Notes: generated by a model from the letters alone, not told the origin. A DNA stretch of 12,029 nt from Deltaproteobacteria bacterium (GCA_019309245.1 JAFDGP010000091.1:1-12029), one strand, 5' to 3'; shown: positions 1 to 7,399, counted from the first letter of the stretch. Numbers and translations: made by a program.

Positions 1-299
1 GCCGCCAGTTGGGGGTCCTCCAAGAACGCCTCCCGGTCCAGGATCTCAAAAAATCCGGTAAACGCCAGAGTCTGTGCCAACAGGTCCGACAGGGTGCCGA
101 CAAACGCGTTATCGCCGTCGTGAGGACCCAGGTTCTTAAAAAAAGGCACCGCCGTCGGGATCTTTCGCAAGTGGGGTGCCGTGATGTCGATATAGACCAT
201 GGCACTGCACAGCGGACTCCACAGCCCCGCCGCCCAGGCTACCAGGCCCAGGAGCAAAACGATCATTGGTCGTCTTGAATGGCCGGATCTTGGTGGCAT
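1..299 (-). CDS. tolB: TolB, periplasmic Tol-Pal component (N-terminal part, cut by window edge)
   Basis: The visible 99 codons are the N-terminus of TolB, the periplasmic beta-propeller protein that works with Pal and the TolQRA motor to keep the outer membrane anchored. Residues 8-32 form a signal peptide: arginines, a hydrophobic run (MIVLLLGLVAWAAG) and a likely cleavage after CSA. The mature part opens with VYIDITAPHLRKIPTAVPFF and continues with a segment ending FTGFFEILDREAFL, which is the typical TolB N-terminal domain. The ATG at 299 has an AGAGG Shine-Dalgarno 7 bases upstream and lies one base after the stop of the tolA-like gene, so the two are probably translationally coupled. 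The propeller repeats, and a possible pal gene, lie outside the window. Confidence 0.9.
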   Translation of the reverse strand, partial: MPPRSGHSRRPMIVLLLGLVAWAAGLWSPLCSAMVYIDITAPHLRKIPTAVPFFKNLGPHDGDNAFVGTLSDLLAQTLAFTGFFEILDREAFLEDPQLA

Positions 300-300
300 A

Positions 301-1152
301 TCAACGCCTCTCATGCAACTCGGAAGGGTTGAATCTGAAGCCCACCTCATGAAAAGGCTTCAAGAACCCGTCAGGCAGGGGTGGCAATGGGTTGGATTTT
401 TTGACGGCCTTCAGGCAGGAATCATCAAAATAGCGGCTTCCGGATCTTTCCTCAAACCACATATCCCGAATCTCACCGTTTCTCATGATTTTGACGATAA
501 TCACGGCCTCAGGATTTGCGGGGCCTTGATCCAGCGCGGGAGAATAGGCCCAATTTCTCCTGATAAGGTCCCAGATTTCAGCATGGTAGATATCAAGAAG
601 TTCCAAGGCCTTCTTGGTGCCCTCTGCGATTCCGGACACGGCACCTTCTCCCGCGCGGCCGGAGGTAGCGGTGTTTTTTCTAAGAGCATCAATGGCGTTG
701 AGCACGGACTGGGGTCTTGACTGGGGGGCCCGGCGCTGGATGTCCGCAATGGCCTTGTTGATCACCCGGGATACGTTGTAGGTTTTTTTCTTTAACGACC
801 GTTTGACCTGCAAGGGCCTTGGTGATTTTAGCGCAACCGTCTCAGCCGGAACCGTCGGCTTGGCGGCAGGCACGGTCTCGGTTGATCGGCTCTTGCGTGG
901 CGGCTCCGGCGGCGGGGGTGTTTCGCTCCGGGGCACACTTGTGGCGATTTTGTTCCCGGACCCGGCCGGAGGCAGGCTGACCAGGTCCACCTCCACGGCC
1001 GATGGAATACGCACGCTGTGAAAGCTCAGCCCCGGCAGAAAAACCGCGCCCGACAGGACCAGCACATGGCAGCACACGGAAAGAAGGACCATACCGAACC
1101 ATGCGCCCTGCACGTGGTTCGCACGTCCCATTGTTGTAGACCGAGAAACCAT
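301..1152 (-). CDS. tolA: TolA-like protein with TonB/TolA C-terminal domain
   Basis: A 283-residue inner-membrane-anchored protein that would transmit proton-motive-force energy from TolQR to TolB/Pal across the periplasm. Residues 18-40 form one N-terminal membrane anchor. Residues 70-115 are rich in proline, serine and charged residues (PPPPEPPRKSR). A basic, helix-prone linker covers about 115-190, and residues 190-283 look like a TonB/TolA C-terminal domain (IWDLIRRNWAYSP, then VIIVKIMRNGEIRDMWFEERSGSRYFDDSCLKAV). It is shorter than enterobacterial TolA and lacks its long alanine-lysine helix, so databases may label it 'energy transducer TonB'. Its place between tolR and tolB favours TolA. 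The start is uncertain: the ATG at 1152 has only weak GGGG or GGGA upstream, and Met8 is an alternative. Confidence 0.85.
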   Translation of the reverse strand: MVSRSTTMGRANHVQGAWFGMVLLSVCCHVLVLSGAVFLPGLSFHSVRIPSAVEVDLVSLPPAGSGNKIATSVPRSETPPPPEPPRKSRSTETVPAAKPTVPAETVALKSPRPLQVKRSLKKKTYNVSRVINKAIADIQRRAPQSRPQSVLNAIDALRKNTATSGRAGEGAVSGIAEGTKKALELLDIYHAEIWDLIRRNWAYSPALDQGPANPEAVIIVKIMRNGEIRDMWFEERSGSRYFDDSCLKAVKKSNPLPPLPDGFLKPFHEVGFRFNPSELHERR

Positions 1153-1205
1153 CGTCCCAACACCCCTGTTTGCAGGTTGCCCGCGGACCTGTGGTCGCGC
1201 AGGCG

Positions 1206-1628
1206 CTACCGCCTGTGCGGCTTTTTCTTGACAGGTTCGGTGACCATGCCGAGTTTTTGCACCCCGGCATTCTTGATTTGAGACACCACCTGCACCACCA
1301 CGCCATACGGAACCTGCTTGTCGGCCCGAAGATACACCCTTTGATCGGGACGGCCCTCAAGAATCCGTTTCATCTTATCCTCAAGGGCCTCCAGGGCGAC
1401 CTTGTAGTCATTGATGAACACCTGTGCGTTTCGGTCTATGGTTACCGTCAGGTATTCTTTTTCCGCGGTGAGGGGCTTCGAACGGGTCTGAGGCAGAGAC
1501 ACATTGACCCCTTGCATCATCATGGGGGCGGTGACCATAAAGATGATCAGCAAGACCAACATCACATCCACCAATGGGGTGACGTTTATATCCGACATGA
1601 ACCGCTTACTGCCGCTGCCCATCGCCAT
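1206..1628 (-). CDS. tolR: TolR, ExbD/TolR proton-channel subunit
   Basis: A 140-residue inner-membrane protein that forms the proton channel with TolQ. It shows the hallmark MSDINVTPLVDVMLVLLIIFMVTAP (split here as MSDINVTPLVD at 11-21, then a membrane helix to about 34). Asp21 corresponds to the essential proton-translocating aspartate of the family. The periplasmic part contains the usual YLTVTIDRNAQVFIN and QRVYLRADKQVPYG segments. I chose the ATG at 1628 (MAMGSGSKRF) because an AAAGGG lies 11 bases upstream and because this N-terminal length is normal. ATGs at 1637 and 1622 are alternatives. It overlaps the end of tolQ by 23 bases. The C-terminus is basic (VKKKPHRR). Confidence 0.93.
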   Translation of the reverse strand: MAMGSGSKRFMSDINVTPLVDVMLVLLIIFMVTAPMMMQGVNVSLPQTRSKPLTAEKEYLTVTIDRNAQVFINDYKVALEALEDKMKRILEGRPDQRVYLRADKQVPYGVVVQVVSQIKNAGVQKLGMVTEPVKKKPHRR

Positions 1629-2346
1629 GGATATCATTGCCCTTTCGAATGATGAGTTCCCGTTCCACAAGGTTTAGAAAATCTGCAGAGAAATTGTGCA
1701 TTTCTGATTCTAACTCATCGATTTTGCTCGAAAAATAATTATATGCCACCACCGCGGGAATCGCTGCGGCCAACCCCGCAGCCGTGGCGACCAGGGCCTC
1801 TGAAATGCCCGGTGCCACAACGGCCAGGCTCGCCGAGCCCTTGAGCCCGATGCCCCGAAAGGCGTTCATGATGCCCCATACCGTGCCGAAAAGCCCCACA
1901 AACGGGGCGGTATTGCCGGTGGTGGCCAGAAACGGGACCGCTTTGTTTAATCCAGTGCGTTCCACATTGACCGCTCGCCGAAGGGCCCGTTTGATATTGG
2001 CAATGGCGGCGAGGTCTTCACTCTGGGACGCTGGCTTTTCCGGTGGCGGTGTCTGGCGTGTCTTGACTTTTCGAAGCTCTGCGTAGGCGACGCGGAACAC
2101 CCTTGAAAGGGGACAATAAGTCAGCTTTTTTGAGGCGGCATAGGCCTCCGAGAGGCTTCGCCTGTTCCAAAAGAGGTCCAAAAATACCGCAGACTGTTTC
2201 CGGGCCTTGTTGATCAACCGAAACTTGTTGAATATGATTGCCCAGCAGGCGACGGAAAACAACAATAACAGGAACAACACAAAACGCACCATGGGTCCGG
2301 CATGAAGGACCAACTGAATGATTTCGCTATGATCCGATATGGGCAT
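1606..2346 (-). CDS. tolQ: TolQ, MotA/TolQ/ExbB proton-channel protein
   Basis: A 246-residue polytopic inner-membrane protein, the stator partner of TolR. Three membrane segments are visible: about 19-39 (VRFVLFLLLLFSVACWAIIF), 138-162 (VPFLATTGNTAPFVGLFGTVWGIM) and 178-204 (APGISEALVATAAGLAAAIPAVVAYNYF). The GLFGTVWGIMNAF and APGISEALVATA stretches are diagnostic for the TolQ/ExbB family. The cytoplasmic loop holds a proline- and charge-rich stretch (TRQTPPPEKPASQSED, about 97-111) that looks longer than in E. coli TolQ. The start ATG at 2346 has only a weak GAGA upstream. It is first in the tol cluster, so the promoter should lie upstream at positions above 2346. Confidence 0.93.
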   Translation of the reverse strand: MPISDHSEIIQLVLHAGPMVRFVLFLLLLFSVACWAIIFNKFRLINKARKQSAVFLDLFWNRRSLSEAYAASKKLTYCPLSRVFRVAYAELRKVKTRQTPPPEKPASQSEDLAAIANIKRALRRAVNVERTGLNKAVPFLATTGNTAPFVGLFGTVWGIMNAFRGIGLKGSASLAVVAPGISEALVATAAGLAAAIPAVVAYNYFSSKIDELESEMHNFSADFLNLVERELIIRKGNDIHGDGQRQ

Positions 2347-2370
2347 GATGATCTCGCAGCTTGGGTTTTG

Positions 2371-2386
2371 GCGGGCTCAGGCCCGC
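2371..2386. repeat. Hairpin upstream of tolQ (6-bp stem, TCAG loop)
   Basis: Perfect inverted repeat GCGGGC/GCCCGC around the tetraloop TCAG, 25 bases upstream of the tolQ start. No T-run follows on either strand, so it is not a canonical intrinsic terminator. It may be part of the tolQ leader or the edge of the repetitive element. Confidence 0.5.
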
Positions 2387-2458
2387 TTGGCTAAATGCAT
2401 AATGTGTAACATTAGTAGGCCGTTCATTACTCAAAGATTTTCGGACGGCAATTAGCGA

Positions 2459-2503
2459 CCACCAGTAGAACTGGTGGCATGAGGAAGGCCCCTGAAAGGG
2501 GCC
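2459..2503. repeat. Pair of tandem hairpins, REP-like
   Basis: Two perfect stem-loops lie 9 bases apart: CCACCAG-TAGAA-CTGGTGG (7-bp stem) and GGCCCC-TGAAA-GGGGCC (6-bp stem), both with 5-base loops. Closely spaced GC-rich palindromes in an intergenic region are typical of REP/BIME or small MITE elements. Copy number elsewhere in the genome cannot be seen from this window. Confidence 0.5.
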
Positions 2504-2605
2504 AACCGAAAACCCTATCCGCAAACCGCGATTACAGGGACTGGCCCTGCAATCCAGACAGATACACCTCTTGCAACCCTCGGGCCAACACCCATACGGT
2601 TTTCG

Positions 2606-2663
2606 GTGCCGCCGGGGCGTGTGACGCTTTGGGACCGCGGGGAAGCGATGGCCTTGGCGGCAC
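2606..2663 (+). ncRNA. Long imperfect hairpin, possible structured RNA element
   Basis: The arms GTGCCGCC and GGCGGCAC pair perfectly, and the stem continues inward for seven more pairs (three of them G-U on the plus strand). After a small internal loop, CGCTT pairs with AAGCG. In total about 20 base pairs form within 58 bases. The G-U pairs would be A-C mismatches in a minus-strand transcript, so a plus-strand RNA folds better. No promoter is evident, so the ncRNA label is tentative; it could equally be DNA of a repetitive element. Confidence 0.3.
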
Positions 2664-2700
2664 AAATCCTTCATGAATCGTAAGGGTTACACCCAGGGCG

Positions 2701-2729
2701 AAGCTACATAAGGTTTGTGTGGGTGTCAA
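2701..2729 (-). promoter_or_regulatory. Weak candidate promoter toward tolQ
   Basis: On the minus strand a perfect -35 TTGACA (2729-2724) is followed after 17 bases by TAGCTT (2706-2701), which keeps only three of six -10 consensus bases. If real, it would give a leader of about 350 bases through the hairpin-rich region before tolQ. Weak support. Confidence 0.2.
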
Positions 2730-2890
2730 GTCAAATTGAGGCCTTGTTGCAGCCGGTGCTGCGGCACGATTTCACGCTTTCATCGTCTCGTGTTTTCGTG
2801 CTACTGATTGTTGGTGGCTGTGTTTCAGTCAGGGCGAGCACAGGCCGGAGGATTCAAACGCGAGGGCTTAAAGAAAGGAAATCATGTGCC

Positions 2891-3457
2891 ATGATTGAGG
2901 CCATTGTGGATTTGCTTTTTGAGGCAAGAATTCTGAAGGAACTGCCGCGCTCCGGGTATCATTTCCTGGGTGCCGGTCGTGAGACCGTGGCGGAGCACAG
3001 TTTTCTTGTGACCGTTGTGGGGTTTGTCTTATCCTGCATGCATCCCGATGTGAATCGGTTGAAGCTTCTTGAGATGTGCCTGGTACATGATTTGGCTGAA
3101 TCGCGGACTGGGGACCTCAATTCGGTGCAGAAAAAATATGTGGTGGCCGACGAAAGGAAGGCTGAGAAGGATCTCTGCAAAAGCCTTGCCTTCGGGACGC
3201 ACATGGCGGACCTTTTTGCGGAATTCCATGCTTGCCGAACCCAGGAGGCGAAACTGGCCCATGATGCCGACCAGATTGCGCTACTCCTGGAGTTAAAGGC
3301 CCTCAAGGACACGGGCCACAAAGGCCCGGAGCATTGGATCCCGCGGGTGTTGGCACGGCTGCACACCGACGGAGGCAAGAGACTGGGTCAGGGGGTATTG
3401 AACAGGGCCTTTGATGCATGGTGGTTTGATGAAAAATACGACCGCTCCAACTCTTGA
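2891..3457 (+). CDS. HD-domain hydrolase, YfbR/HDDC2-like 5'-deoxynucleotidase
   Basis: A 188-residue soluble protein of the HD phosphohydrolase superfamily, closest in pattern to YfbR/HDDC2 proteins, which hydrolyse (deoxy)nucleoside 5'-monophosphates using a divalent metal. Visible metal and catalytic residues are His36 (VAEHSFLV), His66-Asp67 with Glu70 and Asp75 (LVHDLAESRTGD), and a late aspartate at 125 or 127 (KLAHDADQIALLLE). The start at 2891 (MIEAIVDLLFEARILKELPRSGY) fits the family; the open frame runs further upstream, but that translation is not protein-like. An AAAGGA lies about 11 bases upstream. The gene's end overlaps the start of holB, so the two are likely co-expressed. The substrate is inferred from the family only. 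Confidence 0.85.
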   Translation: MIEAIVDLLFEARILKELPRSGYHFLGAGRETVAEHSFLVTVVGFVLSCMHPDVNRLKLLEMCLVHDLAESRTGDLNSVQKKYVVADERKAEKDLCKSLAFGTHMADLFAEFHACRTQEAKLAHDADQIALLLELKALKDTGHKGPEHWIPRVLARLHTDGGKRLGQGVLNRAFDAWWFDEKYDRSNS

Positions 3458-4466
3458 GTCCATTGTCGGCCAGCAGCGTGCCGTACGTTTTTTGAGCAGG
3501 GCGATTGAAAAAGACCGGCTTGCCCATGCGCTGCTTTTTTCTGGAATTGACGGTGTCGGAAAGCAAACCGCCGCCACGGCCACGGCCATGGCCCTGAATT
3601 GCACGAACCGCCGTGCGGCCACAGCCTGTGGGGCGTGTCGCTCCTGTCGCAAGATCATTTCAGGCCATCATCCGGACATGATCTGGATCCAGCCGCGTGG
3701 GGCTTCCATTAAGATCGACCAGATTCGAGATGTGCAAAAACGCCTCATCTTTGCTCCTGTGGAGGGCCGACGCCGGGTGGTGGTGATCAACGACGCCCAC
3801 ACCATGAACGCCGAAGCATCAAATGCAATGCTCAAGATGCTCGAAGAGCCGCCTGACAACACCCATCTCATCCTGACCGCTCATCAGGCCTCGGATTTGT
3901 TGCCGACCATCGTCTCCCGATGTCAACCCGTGTCGTTTTCACCCCTTTCGTTGGACGTGATAACCGCACAGCTGACGGCCGCCAAGGGTCTGGATGAGCA
4001 GACTGCAGTCGCGGTTGCCCTGTTGGCCAAAGGCAGCCTTGGCAGGGCGATGCGGGCGGATGTCGGCAGGTGGATGGCGTGGCGGAAGAAACTAATGGAG
4101 ACCATCACAGCCCTTTGCGATTCCTCCGTACACGCGCTTTTTGCCTTTGCCGAAGAGCTGGCATCTGATAAAGATAGGTTGGAAGACGCATTGGACTTGA
4201 TAATGTTTTGGTTCAGGGACTTGTTGATGGCCAAGGTGTGCCCTGAAAAGATTACGAATCGGGATCTGCAACGCCTTGCTGAGCGCGATTCCGAACGTTT
4301 TTCCATCCATGACCTGGTGGAGAAAATGACACTGGTCTCAGAAACCCGACAGGCCATTACCCGCAATGTCAACCGCCGTCTGGCCCTGGAAGTCATGTTG
4401 TTGGGGCTGGTTGGAAAAAATGTCTCATCGCCGAAAGGTGACGCGAAGCCCTTTAAAAGAACATGA
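3429..4466 (+). CDS. holB: DNA polymerase III delta' subunit
   Basis: A 345-residue AAA+ clamp-loader subunit that helps load the beta sliding clamp at replication forks. It has a P-loop (GIDGVGKQ, 39-46), a four-cysteine zinc module (C58, C67, C70, C73, followed by ISGHHPD), a Walker B-like strand (VVVINDAHTM, 117-126), the LKMLEEPP segment (135-142) and the SRC motif (SRCQP, 163-167), all typical of gamma/delta' proteins. The P-loop has Gln where a Thr/Ser would normally coordinate magnesium, consistent with a delta' that does not hydrolyse ATP. The start is ambiguous: ATG 3429 (GGTGG 4 bases upstream) or ATG 3414 (AGGG 6 bases upstream). Either overlaps the HD gene. The end overlaps ricT by the tetranucleotide ATGA. 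Confidence 0.93.
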   Translation: MKNTTAPTLESIVGQQRAVRFLSRAIEKDRLAHALLFSGIDGVGKQTAATATAMALNCTNRRAATACGACRSCRKIISGHHPDMIWIQPRGASIKIDQIRDVQKRLIFAPVEGRRRVVVINDAHTMNAEASNAMLKMLEEPPDNTHLILTAHQASDLLPTIVSRCQPVSFSPLSLDVITAQLTAAKGLDEQTAVAVALLAKGSLGRAMRADVGRWMAWRKKLMETITALCDSSVHALFAFAEELASDKDRLEDALDLIMFWFRDLLMAKVCPEKITNRDLQRLAERDSERFSIHDLVEKMTLVSETRQAITRNVNRRLALEVMLLGLVGKNVSSPKGDAKPFKRT

Positions 4467-5299
4467 GCAAGATTGTCGGAATCCGGTTCAAACCCCAGGG
4501 CAAGACCTATGACTTTGACGTGGGCCATTTTGTCCTGACCCCGGGCACCCACGTGATTGTGGAGACGGAGCAGGGCATGGCACTGGGCACGGTCGCCACC
4601 GTTCCCAGGCCCGCCGGGGACAGGGCTGACAAACCCCCTTTGAAAAAGGTTTATCGGCTTGCCCATGAGGAGGACCTTAAGCAGCATGCCAGGAACCTTG
4701 AACGCGAAGCAGAGGCCCACGCCTACTGTCTGGAGTGCGTTGAAAAGCTCGGCCTGGTGATGAACCTGGTCTCGGTGGAAAGCCTTTTTGACGGTACGAA
4801 GCTGACTTTTTACTATACGGCGGACGGCCGTGTTGATTTTCGGGAACTGGTCAAGATGCTGGTGAAAAAATACCGTGTGCGCATAGAAATGCGTCATATC
4901 GGGGTGCGCAATCGGGCCAAGATGTGTGGCGGCATCGGCCGCTGCGGCCACGAGTTGTGCTGCTGTACCTTCATGAACAGCTTTCAGCCGGTTTCCGTGC
5001 GCATGGCAAAAGAACAGGGTCTGTCTCTGAATCCCAGTAAGATTTCGGGGCTTTGCGGGCGGTTGATGTGCTGCCTGGCTTTTGAGCACAATGCATACTG
5101 CGAGGCCAAATCGAAGCTGCCCAAGTTCGGCAAGAAGGTGCGGACCAAGATGGGCGAGGGCAAGGTGGTCCGTCAGAATATCCTGGCCGAAACGGTGACG
5201 ATCCGGCTCGAGCAGGGGAGAGAAGTCAACGTCGGCAAAAACGACATTCTTCCCCCAAGTCAAAAAGGGGAGGTATCCCGCCGGGGAAAAACAACATAA
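4463..5299 (+). CDS. ricT: RicT/YaaT, PSP1-domain protein
   Basis: A 278-residue PSP1 C-terminal-domain protein. In Bacillus subtilis, RicT (YaaT) acts with RicA and RicF in a complex carrying [4Fe-4S] clusters that controls RNase Y processing and development; its role outside Firmicutes is not settled. The sequence shows the FDGTKLTFYYTADGRVDFRELVK core (about 109-131), then MRHIGVRNRAKMCGGIGRCG and a striking cysteine set (C155, C161, C166-168, C198, C203-204, C213) suited to an iron-sulfur cluster. GLCGRLMCCLAFEHNAY is diagnostic. The start overlaps the holB stop (ATGA) and lacks a good Shine-Dalgarno, implying translational coupling. The order holB-ricT-metG matches that of many bacteria. 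Confidence 0.93.
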   Translation: MSKIVGIRFKPQGKTYDFDVGHFVLTPGTHVIVETEQGMALGTVATVPRPAGDRADKPPLKKVYRLAHEEDLKQHARNLEREAEAHAYCLECVEKLGLVMNLVSVESLFDGTKLTFYYTADGRVDFRELVKMLVKKYRVRIEMRHIGVRNRAKMCGGIGRCGHELCCCTFMNSFQPVSVRMAKEQGLSLNPSKISGLCGRLMCCLAFEHNAYCEAKSKLPKFGKKVRTKMGEGKVVRQNILAETVTIRLEQGREVNVGKNDILPPSQKGEVSRRGKTT

Positions 5300-5316
5300 C
5301 GAGAGGAGAGACGGTC

Positions 5317-7239
5317 ATGGCGCGTCGTTTTTATGTGACCACACCCATCTACTACGTCAACGCGAGGCCCCACCTGGGACACGCTTATACAACGATCGTG
5401 GCCGACACATTGAATCGCTTTTACCGGATGTGCGATTTTGAGACCTTTTTTTTGACCGGCACCGACGAGCACGGGGAAAAGATCGTGCTCGCGGCCAGGC
5501 AGGAAGGCTTGACACCGCTTGCTTATGTAGAAAAGATCAGCGGCCTTTTCAGAGGGCTTTGGCCTGAACTTAATATTGAGTATGATTATTTCATTCGCAC
5601 GACGGATGGGGACCATATCAAGGTGGTGCGCCAGGTTCTACAGAACATCTACGATGCGGGAGATATCTACTTCAGCGAGTACGAAGGCGCCTACTGTTTC
5701 GGTTGCGAACGATTTTATACGGAACGGGAACTGGTGGACGGCCGGTGTCCCGACCACAAGACCATCCCGGAAGCGATCAAAGAGTCCAATTACTTTTTTA
5801 AGATGAGCAAGTACCAGGACTGGCTCATCGACCACATTGAGAGCAATCCGGACTTCATCACCCCCGAGCGTTACAAAAATGAAGTGCTGGCCTTTCTTCG
5901 TGAGCCCCTTGATGATTTGTGCATCTCCCGCCCGAAGACGCGCTTGAAGTGGGGCATTACATTACCGTTTGACGACGCCTATGTTACGTACGTGTGGTGG
6001 GATGCTCTTCTGAACTATATTTCGGCTTTGGGATATCCCGACTCGGAGAACTTCAAAAAGTTCTGGCCTGTGGTTCACCATATCGTGGCTAAAGACATTC
6101 TTAAGCCTCATGGCATTTACTGGCCGATCATGTTGAAGGCTGCGGGACTGCCCCTGTACCGTCAGCTCCACGTACACGGCTACTGGAATGTCGAGGAAAG
6201 CAAGATGTCCAAAAGCCTCGGCAACGTCGTGGACCCCCTGGAGCTCAAGAGCGTGTACGGGACTGACGCCTTTCGTTATTTTTTGCTGCGAGAGATGGTC
6301 TTTGGGCTGGATTCCAATTTCAGCGAAGAGGCCTTGGTGCAACGAATCAATGCGGACCTGGCCAACGATTTGGGCAATCTTTTCAGCCGCAGTTTAACCA
6401 TGGTCCACAAGTATTTTAACGGGGTTGTCCCGGAAGGCAAGGCCGAAGGGGAAAGCCACCTGGAACACGACCTGCGTTCCGAGGCCCTGACCGCCATTGA
6501 AGCGTACACCGAGGCATTAGGCGAGTTTGCCTTTCACAGAGCTCTGATGGCGGTGTGGGAGTTCATCAATCGGATCAACAAGTATATCGATGTGACAGCC
6601 CCTTGGGAATTGGCCAAAAAGAAATCGCAGCATGGTCTTCTGGGCGTTGTGCTGTACAACATCCTGGAGGGGCTTCGGGTGATCGCGGGGCTGCTGTACC
6701 CGATCATGCCCAGGGCCTCTGTGGTGATGCAGGAACACCTGGGGATCACAGCGGCACAAGGTTTTCAGACGTTGGCCAGCCTCAAGACATGGGGAACGAC
6801 CCAGCCCGGGGTCACCCTTCCCAAAACGGTCACGCTGTTTCCAAGGATTGATCTCAAACAGATGCAGCCCACAGGGGAGGGGCATGAACGTGATGTGCGG
6901 GGCGGCCCCGTTCCCGAGGAGATACCCATGGAGACGTTTCAGCAGGTGGTGCTTCAGGTTGCCACCGTGCTGGACGCGGAGCCGGTGCCCCGGTCCAAGA
7001 ACCTGTTGAAACTTCAGGTGGACGCCGGTGAGCCGCGTACCGTGGTAGCCGGGATCGCTCGCAGCTATGCGCCCCGAGACCTGATTGGAAAACAAGTTGT
7101 CCTGGTTGCAAATCTCAAGCCTGTCAAACTGATGGGAGTTCTTTCTCAAGGGATGATTCTGGCGGCGGGGACCGATCACGGGACGTGCCGGCTGCTTACC
7201 GTAGATGGACCGGTGGAAGCGGGCACACGCATCAAGTAG
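5317..7239 (+). CDS. metG: Methionine--tRNA ligase with C-terminal tRNA-binding domain
   Basis: A 640-residue cytoplasmic class I aminoacyl-tRNA synthetase that charges tRNA-Met. The catalytic Rossmann fold carries the HIGH signature as HLGH (19-22) and KMSKS at 296-300. A single zinc knuckle uses Cys127, Cys130, Cys144 and His147 (CFGCERFYTEREL, then RCPDH), the Thermus-type arrangement. The anticodon-binding helical domain spans about 380-500. From about residue 538 an EMAP-II/Trbp111-like OB-fold follows (VVLQVATVLDAEPVPRSKNLLKLQVD, then VVLVANLKPVKLMGVLSQGMILAA), as in dimeric bacterial enzymes. The ATG at 5317 has a strong GAGGAG about 8 bases upstream and lies 17 bases after ricT. It is the last gene of the plus-strand operon. 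Confidence 0.98.
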   Translation: MARRFYVTTPIYYVNARPHLGHAYTTIVADTLNRFYRMCDFETFFLTGTDEHGEKIVLAARQEGLTPLAYVEKISGLFRGLWPELNIEYDYFIRTTDGDHIKVVRQVLQNIYDAGDIYFSEYEGAYCFGCERFYTERELVDGRCPDHKTIPEAIKESNYFFKMSKYQDWLIDHIESNPDFITPERYKNEVLAFLREPLDDLCISRPKTRLKWGITLPFDDAYVTYVWWDALLNYISALGYPDSENFKKFWPVVHHIVAKDILKPHGIYWPIMLKAAGLPLYRQLHVHGYWNVEESKMSKSLGNVVDPLELKSVYGTDAFRYFLLREMVFGLDSNFSEEALVQRINADLANDLGNLFSRSLTMVHKYFNGVVPEGKAEGESHLEHDLRSEALTAIEAYTEALGEFAFHRALMAVWEFINRINKYIDVTAPWELAKKKSQHGLLGVVLYNILEGLRVIAGLLYPIMPRASVVMQEHLGITAAQGFQTLASLKTWGTTQPGVTLPKTVTLFPRIDLKQMQPTGEGHERDVRGGPVPEEIPMETFQQVVLQVATVLDAEPVPRSKNLLKLQVDAGEPRTVVAGIARSYAPRDLIGKQVVLVANLKPVKLMGVLSQGMILAAGTDHGTCRLLTVDGPVEAGTRIK

Positions 7240-7399
7240 TGAGCGTGCTTTCAGAGGAAGGCTTTGTAAGGCTACCCCTTCCAAAATCCGCCGCAAAAAA
7301 GCGAAGATCGAATTCTTTCCATACAAGGGAAGACGATCCGACTGCCGCGTGTAGGTTGTACAAAGCTCTTGTTGGGGTAGGGAGGTTCAGTAGGTATAT

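Larger units (their letters stand above)
2347..2890. other. Gene-free, hairpin-rich divergent intergenic region
   Basis: These 544 bases separate tolQ (minus) from the HD-domain gene (plus) and must hold the promoters of both. I see no convincing protein: the open frames here have no Shine-Dalgarno and unnatural composition. The region holds several perfect stem-loops: 2371-2386 (GCGGGC, loop TCAG), 2459-2477 (CCACCAG, loop TAGAA), 2487-2503 (GGCCCC, loop TGAAA), 2530-2554, 2606-2663 and 2749-2762 (GCAGC, loop CGGT). Such spacing of small GC hairpins resembles REP/MITE-type repetitive elements or a structured RNA. I could not match it to a known family. Confidence 0.6.

Noticed and set aside
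2459..2503. CRISPR-like repeats
   Set aside because: The two hairpins differ in sequence and there are no regularly spaced identical repeats or cas genes.
2327..2729. Open minus-strand frames of 115 and 65 codons upstream of tolQ
   Set aside because: They overlap each other and the hairpins, lack Shine-Dalgarno sites and have compositions rich in Pro, Arg, Cys and Trp without any domain.
2717..2890. N-terminal extension of the HD protein by 58 codons
   Set aside because: The HD family starts near MIEAIVDLL, the extension is not protein-like and has no ribosome binding site, while AAAGGA precedes 2891.
3923..5263. 446-codon minus-strand open frame opposite holB and ricT
   Set aside because: It is antisense to two well-recognised genes and rich in His, Ala and Arg, as expected for a shadow of GC-rich coding DNA.
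7256..7286. Intrinsic terminator directly after metG
   Set aside because: The 6-bp GGAAGG/CCTTCC stem has a 15-base loop and is followed by A rather than T on the plus strand, so it was not listed as a terminator.
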